Shown piece after piece: positions 50,161 to 60,600 of a stretch of 64,000 bases of DNA. The notes below the pieces were generated by a model, which saw only the letters and a list, made by a program, of their open reading frames with translations, did no database searches and had not been told where the DNA came from. The stretch spans positions 1 through 64,000 of the forward strand of contig NZ_FOFU01000001.1 in NCBI RefSeq assembly GCF_900111035.1. The letters run 5' to 3'. Every line of letters begins with the position of its first letter. Positions within the stretch are counted from its first letter, which is position 1. A program made the translations under genes and the position numbers. Source of the stretch: Treponema bryantii. Lineage in GTDB: Bacteria; Spirochaetota; Spirochaetia; Treponematales; Treponemataceae.

Positions 50161-51861
50161 ATGAAAAGAGTTGTAACAACAACTGTTGCAATTATGTGTG
50201 TTGCTGCTATGTTCGCTGCGCCTTGGTCAAAAAAAACAAAGGCTAAGAAAGATATAGCTGCATCTGGTTATACTTACGGTGAAGGAAAAACATTCCATTC
50301 TGATAAGCCTGTAACATACTCAATTTCTTTCAGTGATGCATCATGGTATGCAATGCAGGATACCTGGAAGACAGAAGGTATATTCAAGGATATTGAAAAA
50401 GTAACAAACGTTCATCTTGACATTACCTCTTATGATAGTGGTGACTACAATCAGAAGATTAACCTTGCAATCAACTCTGGTTCTGCTACATACATCATTC
50501 CAAAAGTATATAGCGAAGATCAGTACGTAGCTGGAGGCGGTGTTGTAGCAGTTTCTGATTATACTCAGTACATGCCTAACTTCACTGCTTTTGTTAATAA
50601 GTACAATATGAATCCAGATCTTGATACAATCCGCCAGAACGATGGAAAATTCTATCGTCTCCCAGGTATGCATCAGGCAGCTCTTCAGGACTATACAATT
50701 ATGGTTCGTGATGATATTTTCACAGCTGCTGGTTATGATATTCGCAAACTTGAAAAAGACTGGACATGGGAAACATTGCACGATGTTCTCGTCGGAGTAA
50801 AGAAGTACATGGTTGCACAGGGTATGTGTAAACAGTCTGACTACATCTGGTCTGACCTCTGGTGTGGAGAATCAGGAAAAGGACAGGGGGGTAACCTTCT
50901 TAAATTGATGGGTGCTTCTTACAATGTTCTTTCTGGATGGGCAATTGAAGGCTCTAACGGTGGTATCAAATATGATTATAAGAAGAAAGAGTTCTATTCA
51001 TCTTCTATCAGCCCAGATTTCAAGAAATTTATTACTGTTGCTAACAGTTTTATAAAAGATGGACTTCTTGATCCTGAAACTTTCACACAGACTGATGATA
51101 CTGCTCATAATAAGTTCTACAGCGGAAAGACTGTAATTATGTCTACAAACCGCTCTCAGATGGCTAACGATATTGCTGGTGTAAAGAAGATTGTTGGAGA
51201 TAAAGCTCAGTGCTATGTAACAGCTTATCCATCTGGAACAAACAAGAATCTTGCAGAAACTTCACGTCTTGAATGTGGTGTAATGATTTCTCAGAAAGCT
51301 CTTGATGAACTTGGAGAAAAAGAATTTGTAAAACTTATGCGCTTTGTAGACTGGATGTTCTATTCAGAAGAGGCTTATACACTCTGTAAGTGGGGTCCAA
51401 AGGGTAAGACATGGGATTATGCAACTGTAAATGGAAAACAGATTAAGAAACTTCTTCCAGGTTATAAGTGTGGTGGTCTTGGTCTTCCAGGTGCAGATAG
51501 CGATATTGATATCCGTCTTAAGTGGGGATATGCTGGTGGTAACTACTTCTATGGTCACTCAACAGCTGAATCAACAGATGCATTCACTCCAGAAGTACAG
51601 GATCTTTATGCCCGCTATGCAAAATACAAGACTGTTGCTGTAGTTGATCCAAAGGCTAAGCCAACTGAAGATCAGCGTGAGCAGTTGAATCTCTGGGCAA
51701 CTCCTCTTATTGATAATATCAATGCCTGGACACTTAAGTTTGTTACAGGACAGAAAGATATCAATAGAGACTGGGATGAATATGTAAAGAGCTGCCAGAA
51801 CCTCAACGTAGATAAGATTGTAAAACTTACTAACGATATCTATAAGAAGCAGACTAAATAG
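50161..51861 (+). CDS. Extracellular oligosaccharide-binding protein without lipobox
   Basis: 566 aa, LplA/LipO-like binding protein of the YtcP system. The signal peptide (MKRVVTTTVAIMCVAAMFAA) ends at a type I site, with no Cys at the junction, so the mature protein should be soluble in the periplasm, unlike the Gram-positive lipoprotein relatives. Family features: NLAINSGSATYIIPKVYS, GKFYRLPGMHQAALQDYTIM, DWTWETLHDVLVGVKKY. AGGAGGAT precedes the ATG. A terminator follows. Confidence 0.88.
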   Translation: MKRVVTTTVAIMCVAAMFAAPWSKKTKAKKDIAASGYTYGEGKTFHSDKPVTYSISFSDASWYAMQDTWKTEGIFKDIEKVTNVHLDITSYDSGDYNQKINLAINSGSATYIIPKVYSEDQYVAGGGVVAVSDYTQYMPNFTAFVNKYNMNPDLDTIRQNDGKFYRLPGMHQAALQDYTIMVRDDIFTAAGYDIRKLEKDWTWETLHDVLVGVKKYMVAQGMCKQSDYIWSDLWCGESGKGQGGNLLKLMGASYNVLSGWAIEGSNGGIKYDYKKKEFYSSSISPDFKKFITVANSFIKDGLLDPETFTQTDDTAHNKFYSGKTVIMSTNRSQMANDIAGVKKIVGDKAQCYVTAYPSGTNKNLAETSRLECGVMISQKALDELGEKEFVKLMRFVDWMFYSEEAYTLCKWGPKGKTWDYATVNGKQIKKLLPGYKCGGLGLPGADSDIDIRLKWGYAGGNYFYGHSTAESTDAFTPEVQDLYARYAKYKTVAVVDPKAKPTEDQREQLNLWATPLIDNINAWTLKFVTGQKDINRDWDEYVKSCQNLNVDKIVKLTNDIYKKQTK

Positions 51862-51878
51862 TTTGTGATGAATTAAAT

Positions 51879-51930
51879 AAAAAAGAGTCCAATTCCTGAA
51901 CTGAGTTTAAGGAATTGGACTCTTTTTTTT
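51879..51930. terminator. Bidirectional terminator between the binding protein and the AraC gene
   Basis: AAAAGAGTCCAATTCCT and AGGAATTGGACTCTTTT form a 17-bp stem with a GAACTGAGTTTA loop, with A-run and T-run on either side. It also covers the AraC stop codon. Confidence 0.92.
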
Positions 51931-52801
51931 AGAGATGAGAGTTACGTCTCTGCTTAGGCGTAATACCACGAATTTTCTTATATGTTCTTATAAAATGGCT
52001 GGCATCAGTAAAGCCAGTTTCCTGACTGATATAATCGAGAGTCTTGTCGGTGTAGAGCAGGAGAGTATCTGCCTTACAGATTCGAATAAACTCAATATAT
52101 TCCTTGCAGGTTTTTCCAAACTGAGTTTTGAACTGTTTTGCGAAATTTGAATAACACATTCCGCATTTTGAGGCAAGTTCTTCTATACTTATATTTTCAG
52201 ACGAATGCTTGTCGATATATTCAAGGACAGAAAAATCCTTTGTAGAAAACTGGTCGAAGGTTGTTTTAGTTGAGAACTGAAAACCATGTCGAAGCCATAT
52301 TCTGATTATTTCAGTTACAATAAGGCTTATCATTGAAGCAACCTTAATATCATAGCCGAACTGTTTGTTTTTTGTTTCCCACATACAGTATTCAAAATAC
52401 ATTTTTACCGGATTAAAGCGAAGATCTCGTGCAGTAAGAAGATTGGTTGCTTCAGAAGCATTATTTGCGTTATCAAGAAGTTTTGGAAGTTTTGGAGAAC
52501 CCGGTGTTGTATTTGAAAGAATCATGTCATCAAACTTAATGACATAGAACAGAGGTTTTTCTGAATAATCTTCCTTTACTGGGTAATCAAGAAAGGCATG
52601 AATCTGCTTCGGATGGAAGATAATCATATCTCCGGGATTCATGGTAAACTGTTTGCCATCAACCTCTGCATATAAAACTCCACTTACAAGATAAACCATT
52701 TCGGTAAAATAATGCCAGTGTGGTTTTACGAATTTCCAGTCGCCAGAAAATGCCTGAAAAGGGGCATTAAGACTGTCACTATATTCAAAAAGGTCATCCA
52801 T
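51929..52801 (-). CDS. AraC-family transcriptional regulator
   Basis: 290 aa. N-terminal cupin (KPHWHYFTEMVYLVSGVLYA, FTMNPGDMIIFHPKQIHAFL) and two C-terminal HTH motifs (ISIEELASKCGMCYSNFAKQ; LDYISQETGFTDASHFIRTY) ending in GITPKQRR. GGAGGA lies before the ATG. It is divergent from the ABC exporter pair, its likeliest target, with the palindrome AATTGTACAATT between. Ligand unknown. Confidence 0.9.
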   Translation of the reverse strand: MDDLFEYSDSLNAPFQAFSGDWKFVKPHWHYFTEMVYLVSGVLYAEVDGKQFTMNPGDMIIFHPKQIHAFLDYPVKEDYSEKPLFYVIKFDDMILSNTTPGSPKLPKLLDNANNASEATNLLTARDLRFNPVKMYFEYCMWETKNKQFGYDIKVASMISLIVTEIIRIWLRHGFQFSTKTTFDQFSTKDFSVLEYIDKHSSENISIEELASKCGMCYSNFAKQFKTQFGKTCKEYIEFIRICKADTLLLYTDKTLDYISQETGFTDASHFIRTYKKIRGITPKQRRNSHL

Positions 52802-52820
52802 GGAGTCCTCCGGGATAGAG

Positions 52821-52832
52821 AATTGTACAATT
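52821..52832. promoter_or_regulatory. Palindrome in the AraC/ABC exporter intergenic region
   Basis: AATTGTACAATT, a perfect 12-bp palindrome 20 nt upstream of the AraC start. Possible operator. For the exporter, TAAAAT at 52878-52883 is the best -10. Confidence 0.4.
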
Positions 52833-52893
52833 ATCTTCCCCTTTTTTTATAGCACGGAATTGCGAGTAATGCTAGTGTAAAATAGAGGTTTTT

Positions 52894-54618
52894 ATGAAAG
52901 AAAAAACAGCATTTTCCTGGGTATGGTCATACGTGCGAAAATATCGTTTTGGTATGGCGGCAGGACTTTTTTTAAGTGTAATAGTTGCTGCAATGAATAT
53001 GGTGAATCCTCTGGTTACCGGAAATATCGTAGATAAGGTTATTAAAGGCGGCCAGCATGAGCTTTTATTTAAATTAATTGGAATTATGATTTGTGTTGTA
53101 GTTGGAAAATCTATTTTCCGCTACAGCTATCAGGTCATTTTTGAGCATTGTTCACAGAACGTAATTTTGAAAATGAGGGAAGATTTATATGCTCACATTC
53201 AGAAGCTTGATTTTTCCTGGTATGATAATGCTCCTTCCGGAAACGTAATGACACTGCTTACTTCAGATTTGGATAAAGTCCGTCACTTTGTTGCCTGGGT
53301 TTTGTATCAGATTCTTGAAAACAGTCTCATATATATTTTTTCAATTATTACTCTGGCTTCAATCAACTGGAAGCTAACCCTTGCATTTATGGTTATTGCA
53401 CCTCCAGTGCTTATCCTTGTAAGAAAATTCAAGGTACATATCCGACCGGCTCATATGCGTGTACGAGATCAGTTTGCAGTATTGAATACACGTGTTGGTG
53501 AAAATATTGAAGGAAATCGTGTCGTTAAGGCTTTTGTTCGTGAAGGCTATGAAACAGAACATTTTGAAAAAGAAAATGAAGGGTACCGCGATGTATCAGT
53601 AGCCAATGCAGATATGCGTGTACGCTTTATGCCTTGGATAGATGCTTTGTGTCAGGTTTTGCCTGTAATTCTGATTTTGTTCGGCGGTTACCTTGTAATC
53701 AATAATGAAATGACAATTGGTCAGCTGGTAACTTTTAACGGCCTTATGTGGGCTTTTATTCAGCCAATCAATATGTTTGGAACTCTTGTTGATAATACAC
53801 AGAATTTCGGAGCTTCTGCCGACAGACTTTTTGAACTCTATAAAGCAGAACCGAAAATCAAAAATGGAAATGACAGTAAGGACGCTACAACTGTCGAAGG
53901 TCGTGTAGAGTTCCGTGATGTAAGTTTTGCCTATAATGAAACTCCAGTAATCAAAAATATGAGTTTTGTGATCGAGCCGGGAACTACAGTTGGAATTTTA
54001 GGTCCAACAGGAAGCGGTAAATCAACAATTGCAAATCTTATGTGTCGTTACTATGATGCAGATTCCGGTCAGGTTTTGATAGATGGAAAAGATGTTCGTG
54101 AGTACAATCTGCAGGATTTGAGAAGAAATGTCGGAATTACAATGCAGGAAGCATTCCTATTCAGTGATACTGTTGAAGGAAATATCGCTTTTGCAAAACC
54201 AGAGGCTTCTTTTGAAGATGTTGAAGCTGCCGCTGAATTGGCGCGGGTGAAGGAATTTATTGGAGATCTCACAGACGGCTATGACACAATTGTCGGTGAA
54301 CGTGGTGTCGGCTTGAGTGGTGGACAGAAACAGAGAATTGCATTGTCTCGTCTTTTCCTTGCAGATCCAAAGATTATGATTCTTGATGATACTACAAGTG
54401 CTGTTGATAATGATACTGAATATAAAATCCGTCAGTCTATTAAGAGCCGCAGTAAAGGACACACTGCTTTTATTATCAGCCACAGAGTTTCATCTTTTGA
54501 AAACTGTGATGTAATTCTTGTTATTCAGGACGGACAGATTATTGATAAGGGAAGTCACCAGGAACTTATTTCTCGTGACGGTTATTACCATGATGTATGG
54601 CTGGAACAGCGCGGCTAA
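52894..54618 (+). CDS. Heterodimeric ABC exporter, degenerate-site half
   Basis: 574 aa. Six-helix exporter domain (1-310) and ATPase domain: Walker A GPTGSGKST (~370), signature LSGGQKQR, Walker B IMILDDTTSAVD. The catalytic Glu after Walker B is replaced by Asp (LDD), and the partner's signature facing this site is altered (LSQGQ). That pattern marks the inactive site of heterodimers such as BmrCD or TM287/288. GAGG precedes the ATG. Exports a lipid, peptide or drug; cargo unknown. Confidence 0.92.
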   Translation: MKEKTAFSWVWSYVRKYRFGMAAGLFLSVIVAAMNMVNPLVTGNIVDKVIKGGQHELLFKLIGIMICVVVGKSIFRYSYQVIFEHCSQNVILKMREDLYAHIQKLDFSWYDNAPSGNVMTLLTSDLDKVRHFVAWVLYQILENSLIYIFSIITLASINWKLTLAFMVIAPPVLILVRKFKVHIRPAHMRVRDQFAVLNTRVGENIEGNRVVKAFVREGYETEHFEKENEGYRDVSVANADMRVRFMPWIDALCQVLPVILILFGGYLVINNEMTIGQLVTFNGLMWAFIQPINMFGTLVDNTQNFGASADRLFELYKAEPKIKNGNDSKDATTVEGRVEFRDVSFAYNETPVIKNMSFVIEPGTTVGILGPTGSGKSTIANLMCRYYDADSGQVLIDGKDVREYNLQDLRRNVGITMQEAFLFSDTVEGNIAFAKPEASFEDVEAAAELARVKEFIGDLTDGYDTIVGERGVGLSGGQKQRIALSRLFLADPKIMILDDTTSAVDNDTEYKIRQSIKSRSKGHTAFIISHRVSSFENCDVILVIQDGQIIDKGSHQELISRDGYYHDVWLEQRG

Positions 54619-54638
54619 GAGGATTATTGAGGTAAATT

Positions 54639-56405
54639 ATGGCAAGAAACAAATTTGATGCAGATGAAGAAATAGAACAGAAGTTTAATCCTCATATTAT
54701 AATGCGTCTTGCAAAATGGATTAAACCTTATACAAAATGGATGGTACTTTCCTGTGTGATAATGCTGGTATCTTCTGCAATTTCACTTACAAGTCCATAC
54801 CTTACCAGAATGGCAATTGATAAGGCAATTCCTTCTGCGAACTATAAGATGTTAGTTATTATTGCAGCTGTACTGTTGTTTTCAACTTTGATAGTAAGAA
54901 TTCTGCTTGCTCAGAAGCTTAAGATAATGACTCGTGTAGCACAGAAAATTATTGTTAATATCCGTCATGATGTTTTTACAAAACTTCAGTCTCTGCCATT
55001 CAGTTATTTTGACAGCAGACCACACGGAAAGATTCTTATCCGCGTTGTAAACTATGTAAACTCGCTTTCTGATCTGCTTTCCAACGGAATAATTCAGCTG
55101 ATTTCTGATTTGTTTACGCTTGTTGTTATCATAGGCTTTATGATTGCAATTGATGTAAAACTGACTATGGTGTGTATGGCTGTGCTTCCAGTGCTTTTTA
55201 TCATTCTTATTTCAATGAAGAAGAAACAGCATGAGGCATGGAAGCAGGAAAGTTATAAGCGTTCAAATCTTACAGCATATCTTTCTGAAAGTTTGAACGG
55301 AATGAAGGTTACCCAGAGTTTTGCACGCGAGGAAGTAAATCAGGGGATTTTCAATGAACTTTGTCAGAAATGTAAAACAGTCTGGATTCGTGCTGTAAAC
55401 ATCAATAATATTATCTGGCCTTCTGTAGATATTCTTTCAACTTTGGGTGTTACTCTTGTTTATCTTGCAGGTATCAACTGGCTTGGAGAAACTGTAACAA
55501 TCGGTACTCTTGTTGCGTTTGCAGGCTATATCTGGCGTTTCTGGCAGCCTATTCAGAACCTTGGTAACTTTTATAATTCTATGGTTACTACAGGCGCATA
55601 TATCGAACGTATTTTTGAACTTCTTGATGAAGAGGATGATATAACAGATAAACCTGGTGCTAGAGAACTTCCTCCAATCCGTGGACATGTTCAGTTTGAT
55701 CATGTTGATTTTTCTTATGAGCCGGGAAATCCAATCTTAAAAGATGTCGATTTTACAATAACACCGGGTATGACAGTTGCTATTGTAGGCCCAACGGGTG
55801 CAGGTAAAACCACAATCGTAAATCTTTTGAGCCGTTTCTATAATGCAGAGAAGGGTAAGATTCTTATAGATGGAATTGATATTCAGGAGCTTTTGATTAA
55901 GTCAATCAGAAAACAGGTTGGTGTTATGCTGCAGGACAGTTTCCTTTTCAGCGGAACAATTATGGAGAATATCCGTTATGGTCGTCTTGAAGCAACTGAT
56001 GAAGAATGTATGGCTGCCGCAAAGGCTGTACAGGCTCACGAATTTATTTCTGCATTCCCTGATGGCTATAATACTGTGCTTAGTGCAAACGGCGGTGGTC
56101 TTTCACAGGGCCAGAAACAGCTTATAAGCTTTGCACGAGTTCTTTTAAGTGATCCTAGAATTCTTATTCTTGATGAAGCAACTTCTTCAGTTGATACTCA
56201 TACTGAAAAAGCTTTACAGCAGGGGCTTGGTGAACTTCTAAAAGGACGAACAAGTTTTATTATTGCACACCGACTTTCAACAATCCGCAATGCAGACGTG
56301 ATTTTCTTTGTAGATCATGGAGAAATTGTTGAACGCGGAAATCATAATGAACTTCTTGCATTGAATGGTCATTATGCAAAAATGGTGAGTGGCGTTTTTG
56401 CGTGA
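54639..56405 (+). CDS. Heterodimeric ABC exporter, catalytic half
   Basis: 588 aa. Exporter domain and ATPase with Walker A GPTGAGKTT (~384), Walker B ILILDEATSSVD with the catalytic Glu intact, and the variant signature LSQGQKQL. With the standard LSGGQ of its partner it forms the one consensus ATP site. It begins 20 nt after the first half; the pair are surely one machine. It ends just before the FliG-like gene. Confidence 0.93.
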   Translation: MARNKFDADEEIEQKFNPHIIMRLAKWIKPYTKWMVLSCVIMLVSSAISLTSPYLTRMAIDKAIPSANYKMLVIIAAVLLFSTLIVRILLAQKLKIMTRVAQKIIVNIRHDVFTKLQSLPFSYFDSRPHGKILIRVVNYVNSLSDLLSNGIIQLISDLFTLVVIIGFMIAIDVKLTMVCMAVLPVLFIILISMKKKQHEAWKQESYKRSNLTAYLSESLNGMKVTQSFAREEVNQGIFNELCQKCKTVWIRAVNINNIIWPSVDILSTLGVTLVYLAGINWLGETVTIGTLVAFAGYIWRFWQPIQNLGNFYNSMVTTGAYIERIFELLDEEDDITDKPGARELPPIRGHVQFDHVDFSYEPGNPILKDVDFTITPGMTVAIVGPTGAGKTTIVNLLSRFYNAEKGKILIDGIDIQELLIKSIRKQVGVMLQDSFLFSGTIMENIRYGRLEATDEECMAAAKAVQAHEFISAFPDGYNTVLSANGGGLSQGQKQLISFARVLLSDPRILILDEATSSVDTHTEKALQQGLGELLKGRTSFIIAHRLSTIRNADVIFFVDHGEIVERGNHNELLALNGHYAKMVSGVFA

Positions 56406-56409
56406 TATG

Positions 56410-56418
56410 TGATAAAAT
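56410..56418 (+). promoter_or_regulatory. Extended -10 promoter of the fliG-like gene
   Basis: TGA-TAAAAT, 9 nt before the ATG at 56428, with no Shine-Dalgarno sequence; nearly the same 17 bases precede the ATG at 16022. It predicts a leader of two or three bases. Confidence 0.55.
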
Positions 56419-56427
56419 ATTAACATT

Positions 56428-57663
56428 ATGAATGTTAAGGATTTTCGTGCCAAAGCTTATACTAAAAATGCTGAGGGAATTCCAGTTCCTGTTAATGAGA
56501 CTCCCTCAGTACAAAAATCAGAAAACAATTTTCAGAAGACAGTTTTCACAAAAGATATAAAGGCAGAAGATCTTACACAAAAAAAGCAGTCTCCATCGCA
56601 GGCACTGGATAATACTGTTGATTATCTTAAAACCGGCGGCCTGTTAAAGGTTCCTGTTGAACAGACTCCAGACGGAAAAGATTCCGTTTACCGCCGGGTT
56701 GCAAAATTCCTTCTGCTCATTGGCGAAGATGAAGCTGCTAAAATTCTTCCACATCTTTCTGAATCTCAGATTGAAAAAATAATTCCTGAAATTGCCTCTA
56801 TAAGAACTGTAAGCAAAGAAGAAGCTGCCGTTATTATGGAGGAATTTAACGGACTTCTTAATAAGGCCCGTGAAGAAGGCGGCGTAGAAACTGCCAGAGA
56901 AATGCTTGAAAAAGCATATGGAAAAAAGCGTGCAGACGAGCTGCTTAAAAAAGCTATGCCGCTCGAAGGTAAGGTTCCTTTTACCTATCTTAGAGATGCT
57001 GACAATGAACGTGTATATCTGCTTATAAAAGATGAAAATCCTGGTGTGCAGAGTATGGTTCTTTCTCATCTTAATCCGAAAAAAGCTGCAAAAATCATCA
57101 ACCTTATGACTCCAGAAGAGAAGAAAGAAGTTGTTATGCGGCTTGCAAAAATGGAGCCTGTGAGCCCGGATGTTCTTCGCCGTGTAGATCAGGCTATGCA
57201 CGAAAAATCTTTGAATCAGACTGTTGAAAAAGCAGAGAATATTGATGGACGTAACGCCCTTGCCCAGATTCTTAAAAAGATGGATGCAGGAGCTGAAAAT
57301 GATATACTTACTTATCTTTCTGAAGATGATCCTGATTTGGGACAGGATTTACGAAGCCGGCTCTTTACAATGGATGATGTTGTAAAATCAGATGACCGCT
57401 TTGTTCAGGAAAAACTCCGTGAAATGACAGAAATAGATATCGCTTATCTTATTGCTGCAAAACCGGATGATTTCCGTGAAAAAATCCTCAGCAATATTTC
57501 TGCAGGTCGTCGTGCAGAAGTTCGCGCACAGGAAGATATCTTAAAGCCTATGCGCCGAAGTGACTGTGAACGTATAACTTCGGAATTCTTCAGCAAACTG
57601 CGTCGTGCATTCGAAGAGGGACATCTTATCATAAAAGACAGGAACGATGACGTCTTCGTTTAA
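56428..57663 (+). CDS. fliG: FliG-like flagellar motor switch protein (FliG1 candidate)
   Basis: 411 aa. After a ~90-residue linker-like N-terminus it follows the FliG plan: N domain (VAKFLLLIGEDEAAKILPHL), middle domain (DENPGVQSMVLSHLNPKKAA in place of the usual EHPQTIA...LSHL) and C domain (LFTMDDVVKSDDRFVQEKLR, ending FFSKLRRAFEEGHLI). The EHPQ motif is lost, which points to the divergent spirochaetal FliG1 rather than the main FliG2. It may bias motor assembly between cell poles. It starts on a leaderless-type message. Confidence 0.82.
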   Translation: MNVKDFRAKAYTKNAEGIPVPVNETPSVQKSENNFQKTVFTKDIKAEDLTQKKQSPSQALDNTVDYLKTGGLLKVPVEQTPDGKDSVYRRVAKFLLLIGEDEAAKILPHLSESQIEKIIPEIASIRTVSKEEAAVIMEEFNGLLNKAREEGGVETAREMLEKAYGKKRADELLKKAMPLEGKVPFTYLRDADNERVYLLIKDENPGVQSMVLSHLNPKKAAKIINLMTPEEKKEVVMRLAKMEPVSPDVLRRVDQAMHEKSLNQTVEKAENIDGRNALAQILKKMDAGAENDILTYLSEDDPDLGQDLRSRLFTMDDVVKSDDRFVQEKLREMTEIDIAYLIAAKPDDFREKILSNISAGRRAEVRAQEDILKPMRRSDCERITSEFFSKLRRAFEEGHLIIKDRNDDVFV

Positions 57664-57676
57664 TAGAGGTTTATAC

Positions 57677-60600
57677 ATGTTTAATTTTACTGACCCAGCC
57701 AATATCGGCAAAGCTTACAAGGACTTTGTACTGCTTGCTATTGATGAACTTCCTGATTACAAGGCCCGCGCTGTATATCTGCGCCATAAGATTACCGGTC
57801 TGGAAGTTTATCATATAATCAAAGACGATAAAGAAAACCTTTTTGCTTATGCATTCCGTACACTCGACAAAACTTCCCGTGGTGTTGCACATATTATGGA
57901 ACACTCAGTTTTGTGCGGAAGTGAAAAATATCCTTTAAAAGAGCCATTTATTACACTTGCTTCAACAAGCCTTAATACTTTCTTGAATGCCCTTACATAT
58001 CCGGATAAAACTGTTTATCCGGGAGCTTCAGTAGTACGCGCTGATTATTTTAATATGATGGACGTTTACGGTGATGCAGTATTCTTTCCAAAACTGGATC
58101 ACGCAACCTTTATTCAGGAAGGGCATCGTGTAGAAATGGATGAAGAGGGAAAACTCAGCATTCAGGGCGTTGTTTATAATGAAATGAAGGGAAATTACTC
58201 TTCGTTCCAGCCCATTGCTTTCAGCGATCTTATTTCTGCAATGTTCCCAAACAGTTATCCTGCATTTGATTCTGGTGGAGACCCGCTGCATATTCCTGAA
58301 CTGACTTACCAGGAGTTTCTTGATTTTCATCAGAAGTTTTATAGTCCGGATAACTGTCTTTTATTTTTGTATGGTGATATTCCAACCTATCAGCAGCTGG
58401 ATTTTATTGATGAACGTTTTATCGGTCGTCTCATAAAGAAATATGACTGCCGCGAGGGTGGGGCAATCTGCAATATTGATATTGATTCTAAAAAGCCTGT
58501 CATAAAGATGGATATAAAGAATCTTCAGACTTTGAATTTTCTGCAGGAATCATGCTCGCTAAAAACCTTAGCTCCAGAAACAGGTTCTACAGGAAGCTTT
58601 GTTTCTCTGAACTGGTATGCCGGTAAAGCTGATATTGAAAAACTTTTCCTATGTGAAGTGTTGTGTGGAAATGACAGTTCACCGCTTGCTCGCGCCTTAA
58701 AAGATTCAAAACTTGGTGATGATGTACAGTTTCAGAGTTTTGGCCAATTCCGTGAGGAGTTCTTCTGTGCAGGTCTATGGGGCGTAAAAAAGGGAAATGA
58801 AGAAAAGGTCTTTACCCTTGTAGAAAAAACGCTAAACGAAATTTACGAGAAAGGGGTTTTACAGGAAGATATCGATTCTGCTGTAATGGGTATTGATTTT
58901 ACCTTGCGCGAAGTTAACAGATATTGGGGACCATTCTCTATTCAGCTTATGGAAAAAACTTTGAAGGGCTGGTGTAATGGAGATGTTTGTTCAAGACATC
59001 TCGCTCCAATTACAGATTTTGAAAGAGTAAAAACTGAACTTCATAAGGACCCGGATTATACAAAGAAACTTATCAAAAAATACTTTTTAGATCCGTCTGT
59101 TAAGGTACGATTTGTTTCAGAGCCTTCAGAGAACTATTTTAAGGAACGTGAGGCAGCAGAAAAACTGCTCATTGAACGCCTTGAACAGAATCTTGATAAG
59201 GTTCAGCTTAAGAAAGATCTCGATGAATTGCATGCTTACCAGCAGCATATTGAGACTTCTGAAGAAACTGCCTGCATCCCAACAACAAAAATCAGCGAAC
59301 TTGAGCGTTCAATAGATATACCAGAAACAACACTGGAGTTTATTACCGGCGCAGATGATTCGGATATTCCTCTTTTTATCAGCCAGGAAGACACCAACGG
59401 TATTTTCTATGTTGATGTTCTCTTTCCGTTTGACAGGCTGCCTGCAGAATATCTTCAGCATATACCTTTCTTTGCAGATGTACTTACTAATCTCGGTTGG
59501 AATGGAAAAGGCTGGGATAAGTGTACAGCTCAATCTTCCTGCGTAATGGGAGATATCTGGGGGCGTACTCTTTCCGGTTCAATACCTGATGCTCCAGATT
59601 GTATTGCAGAAGCTGATAAATACAGAGCTTATAATTTCTGTGGCCGAAACTGGGTTGGATTAATCTGTAAAGCTTTGACAGAACGTGCAGAAGAAGCCCT
59701 GGATATGCTTGCAGAAATAATCACAAAGATGGATTTTGATGATAAAAAACATCTTGAAACTTTGATGACTGAGCTTAAAGCAGAAAAGAAAAACAGCATA
59801 ATTTCTAATGGCCGTGATTACACTCAAAAACGTGCCCGTGCCGGCTGGAATGAAAATCTGGCATTGAATGAAATTATGTGGGGGGTGAGTCAGCTTCATA
59901 CAGTAGAAGGCTATAAAAAGCATGATGCTAAAAAAATGCTGAAAATGTTCAGTTATATGTATAAAGAATGCTTAAAAGCAGGTGGTATAATACATATTAC
60001 TTCAGATAGTGATTCACTCAAAAAACTTAAACCTTTGCTTTCTGATTTTGCTAAAAAGGCTCAGCTTACAAAACTGCTTCCAGGCCATCATTATACAATG
60101 GATGAGCTTTCTCCATATATTAGTGATTTTGAAGCTTGTAAAGAAGATAAAATACAATTCCTGAATGTTCCGGGACAAACAGGCTATGCTTCGGCAATTA
60201 TACCTTCATCAAGTTATCTTACAAAAGAAGCTGCTGCAGAAAATGTTTTTGCGGCATGGCTTTCAAATCATACACTTTGGGATAAAATCCGTACAACTGG
60301 TGGTGCATACGGTGCTTCCTGCTGGGTAGACAGTATTGAAAAGCAGGTTATCATGACAACTTATCGTGATCCAACCCCGGAAAAATCAATTGAAGTTTAT
60401 CTTCAGTCTTTGAAAGAATTGTGCAGTACACCAATTCCTAAGGAAGAAGTTGAAAAAACTATAGTATCTAATTATGGAAATGCTATAGTTCCTGCCAGTC
60501 CGAAGGATAGGGGAGCCAGAAGTTTTGAAGGTATGCTGTATGGTAATCCTCAGAGATTTAAGCAGGTTCGTGTTGATAATCTTCTTGAAGTTACGGAAGA

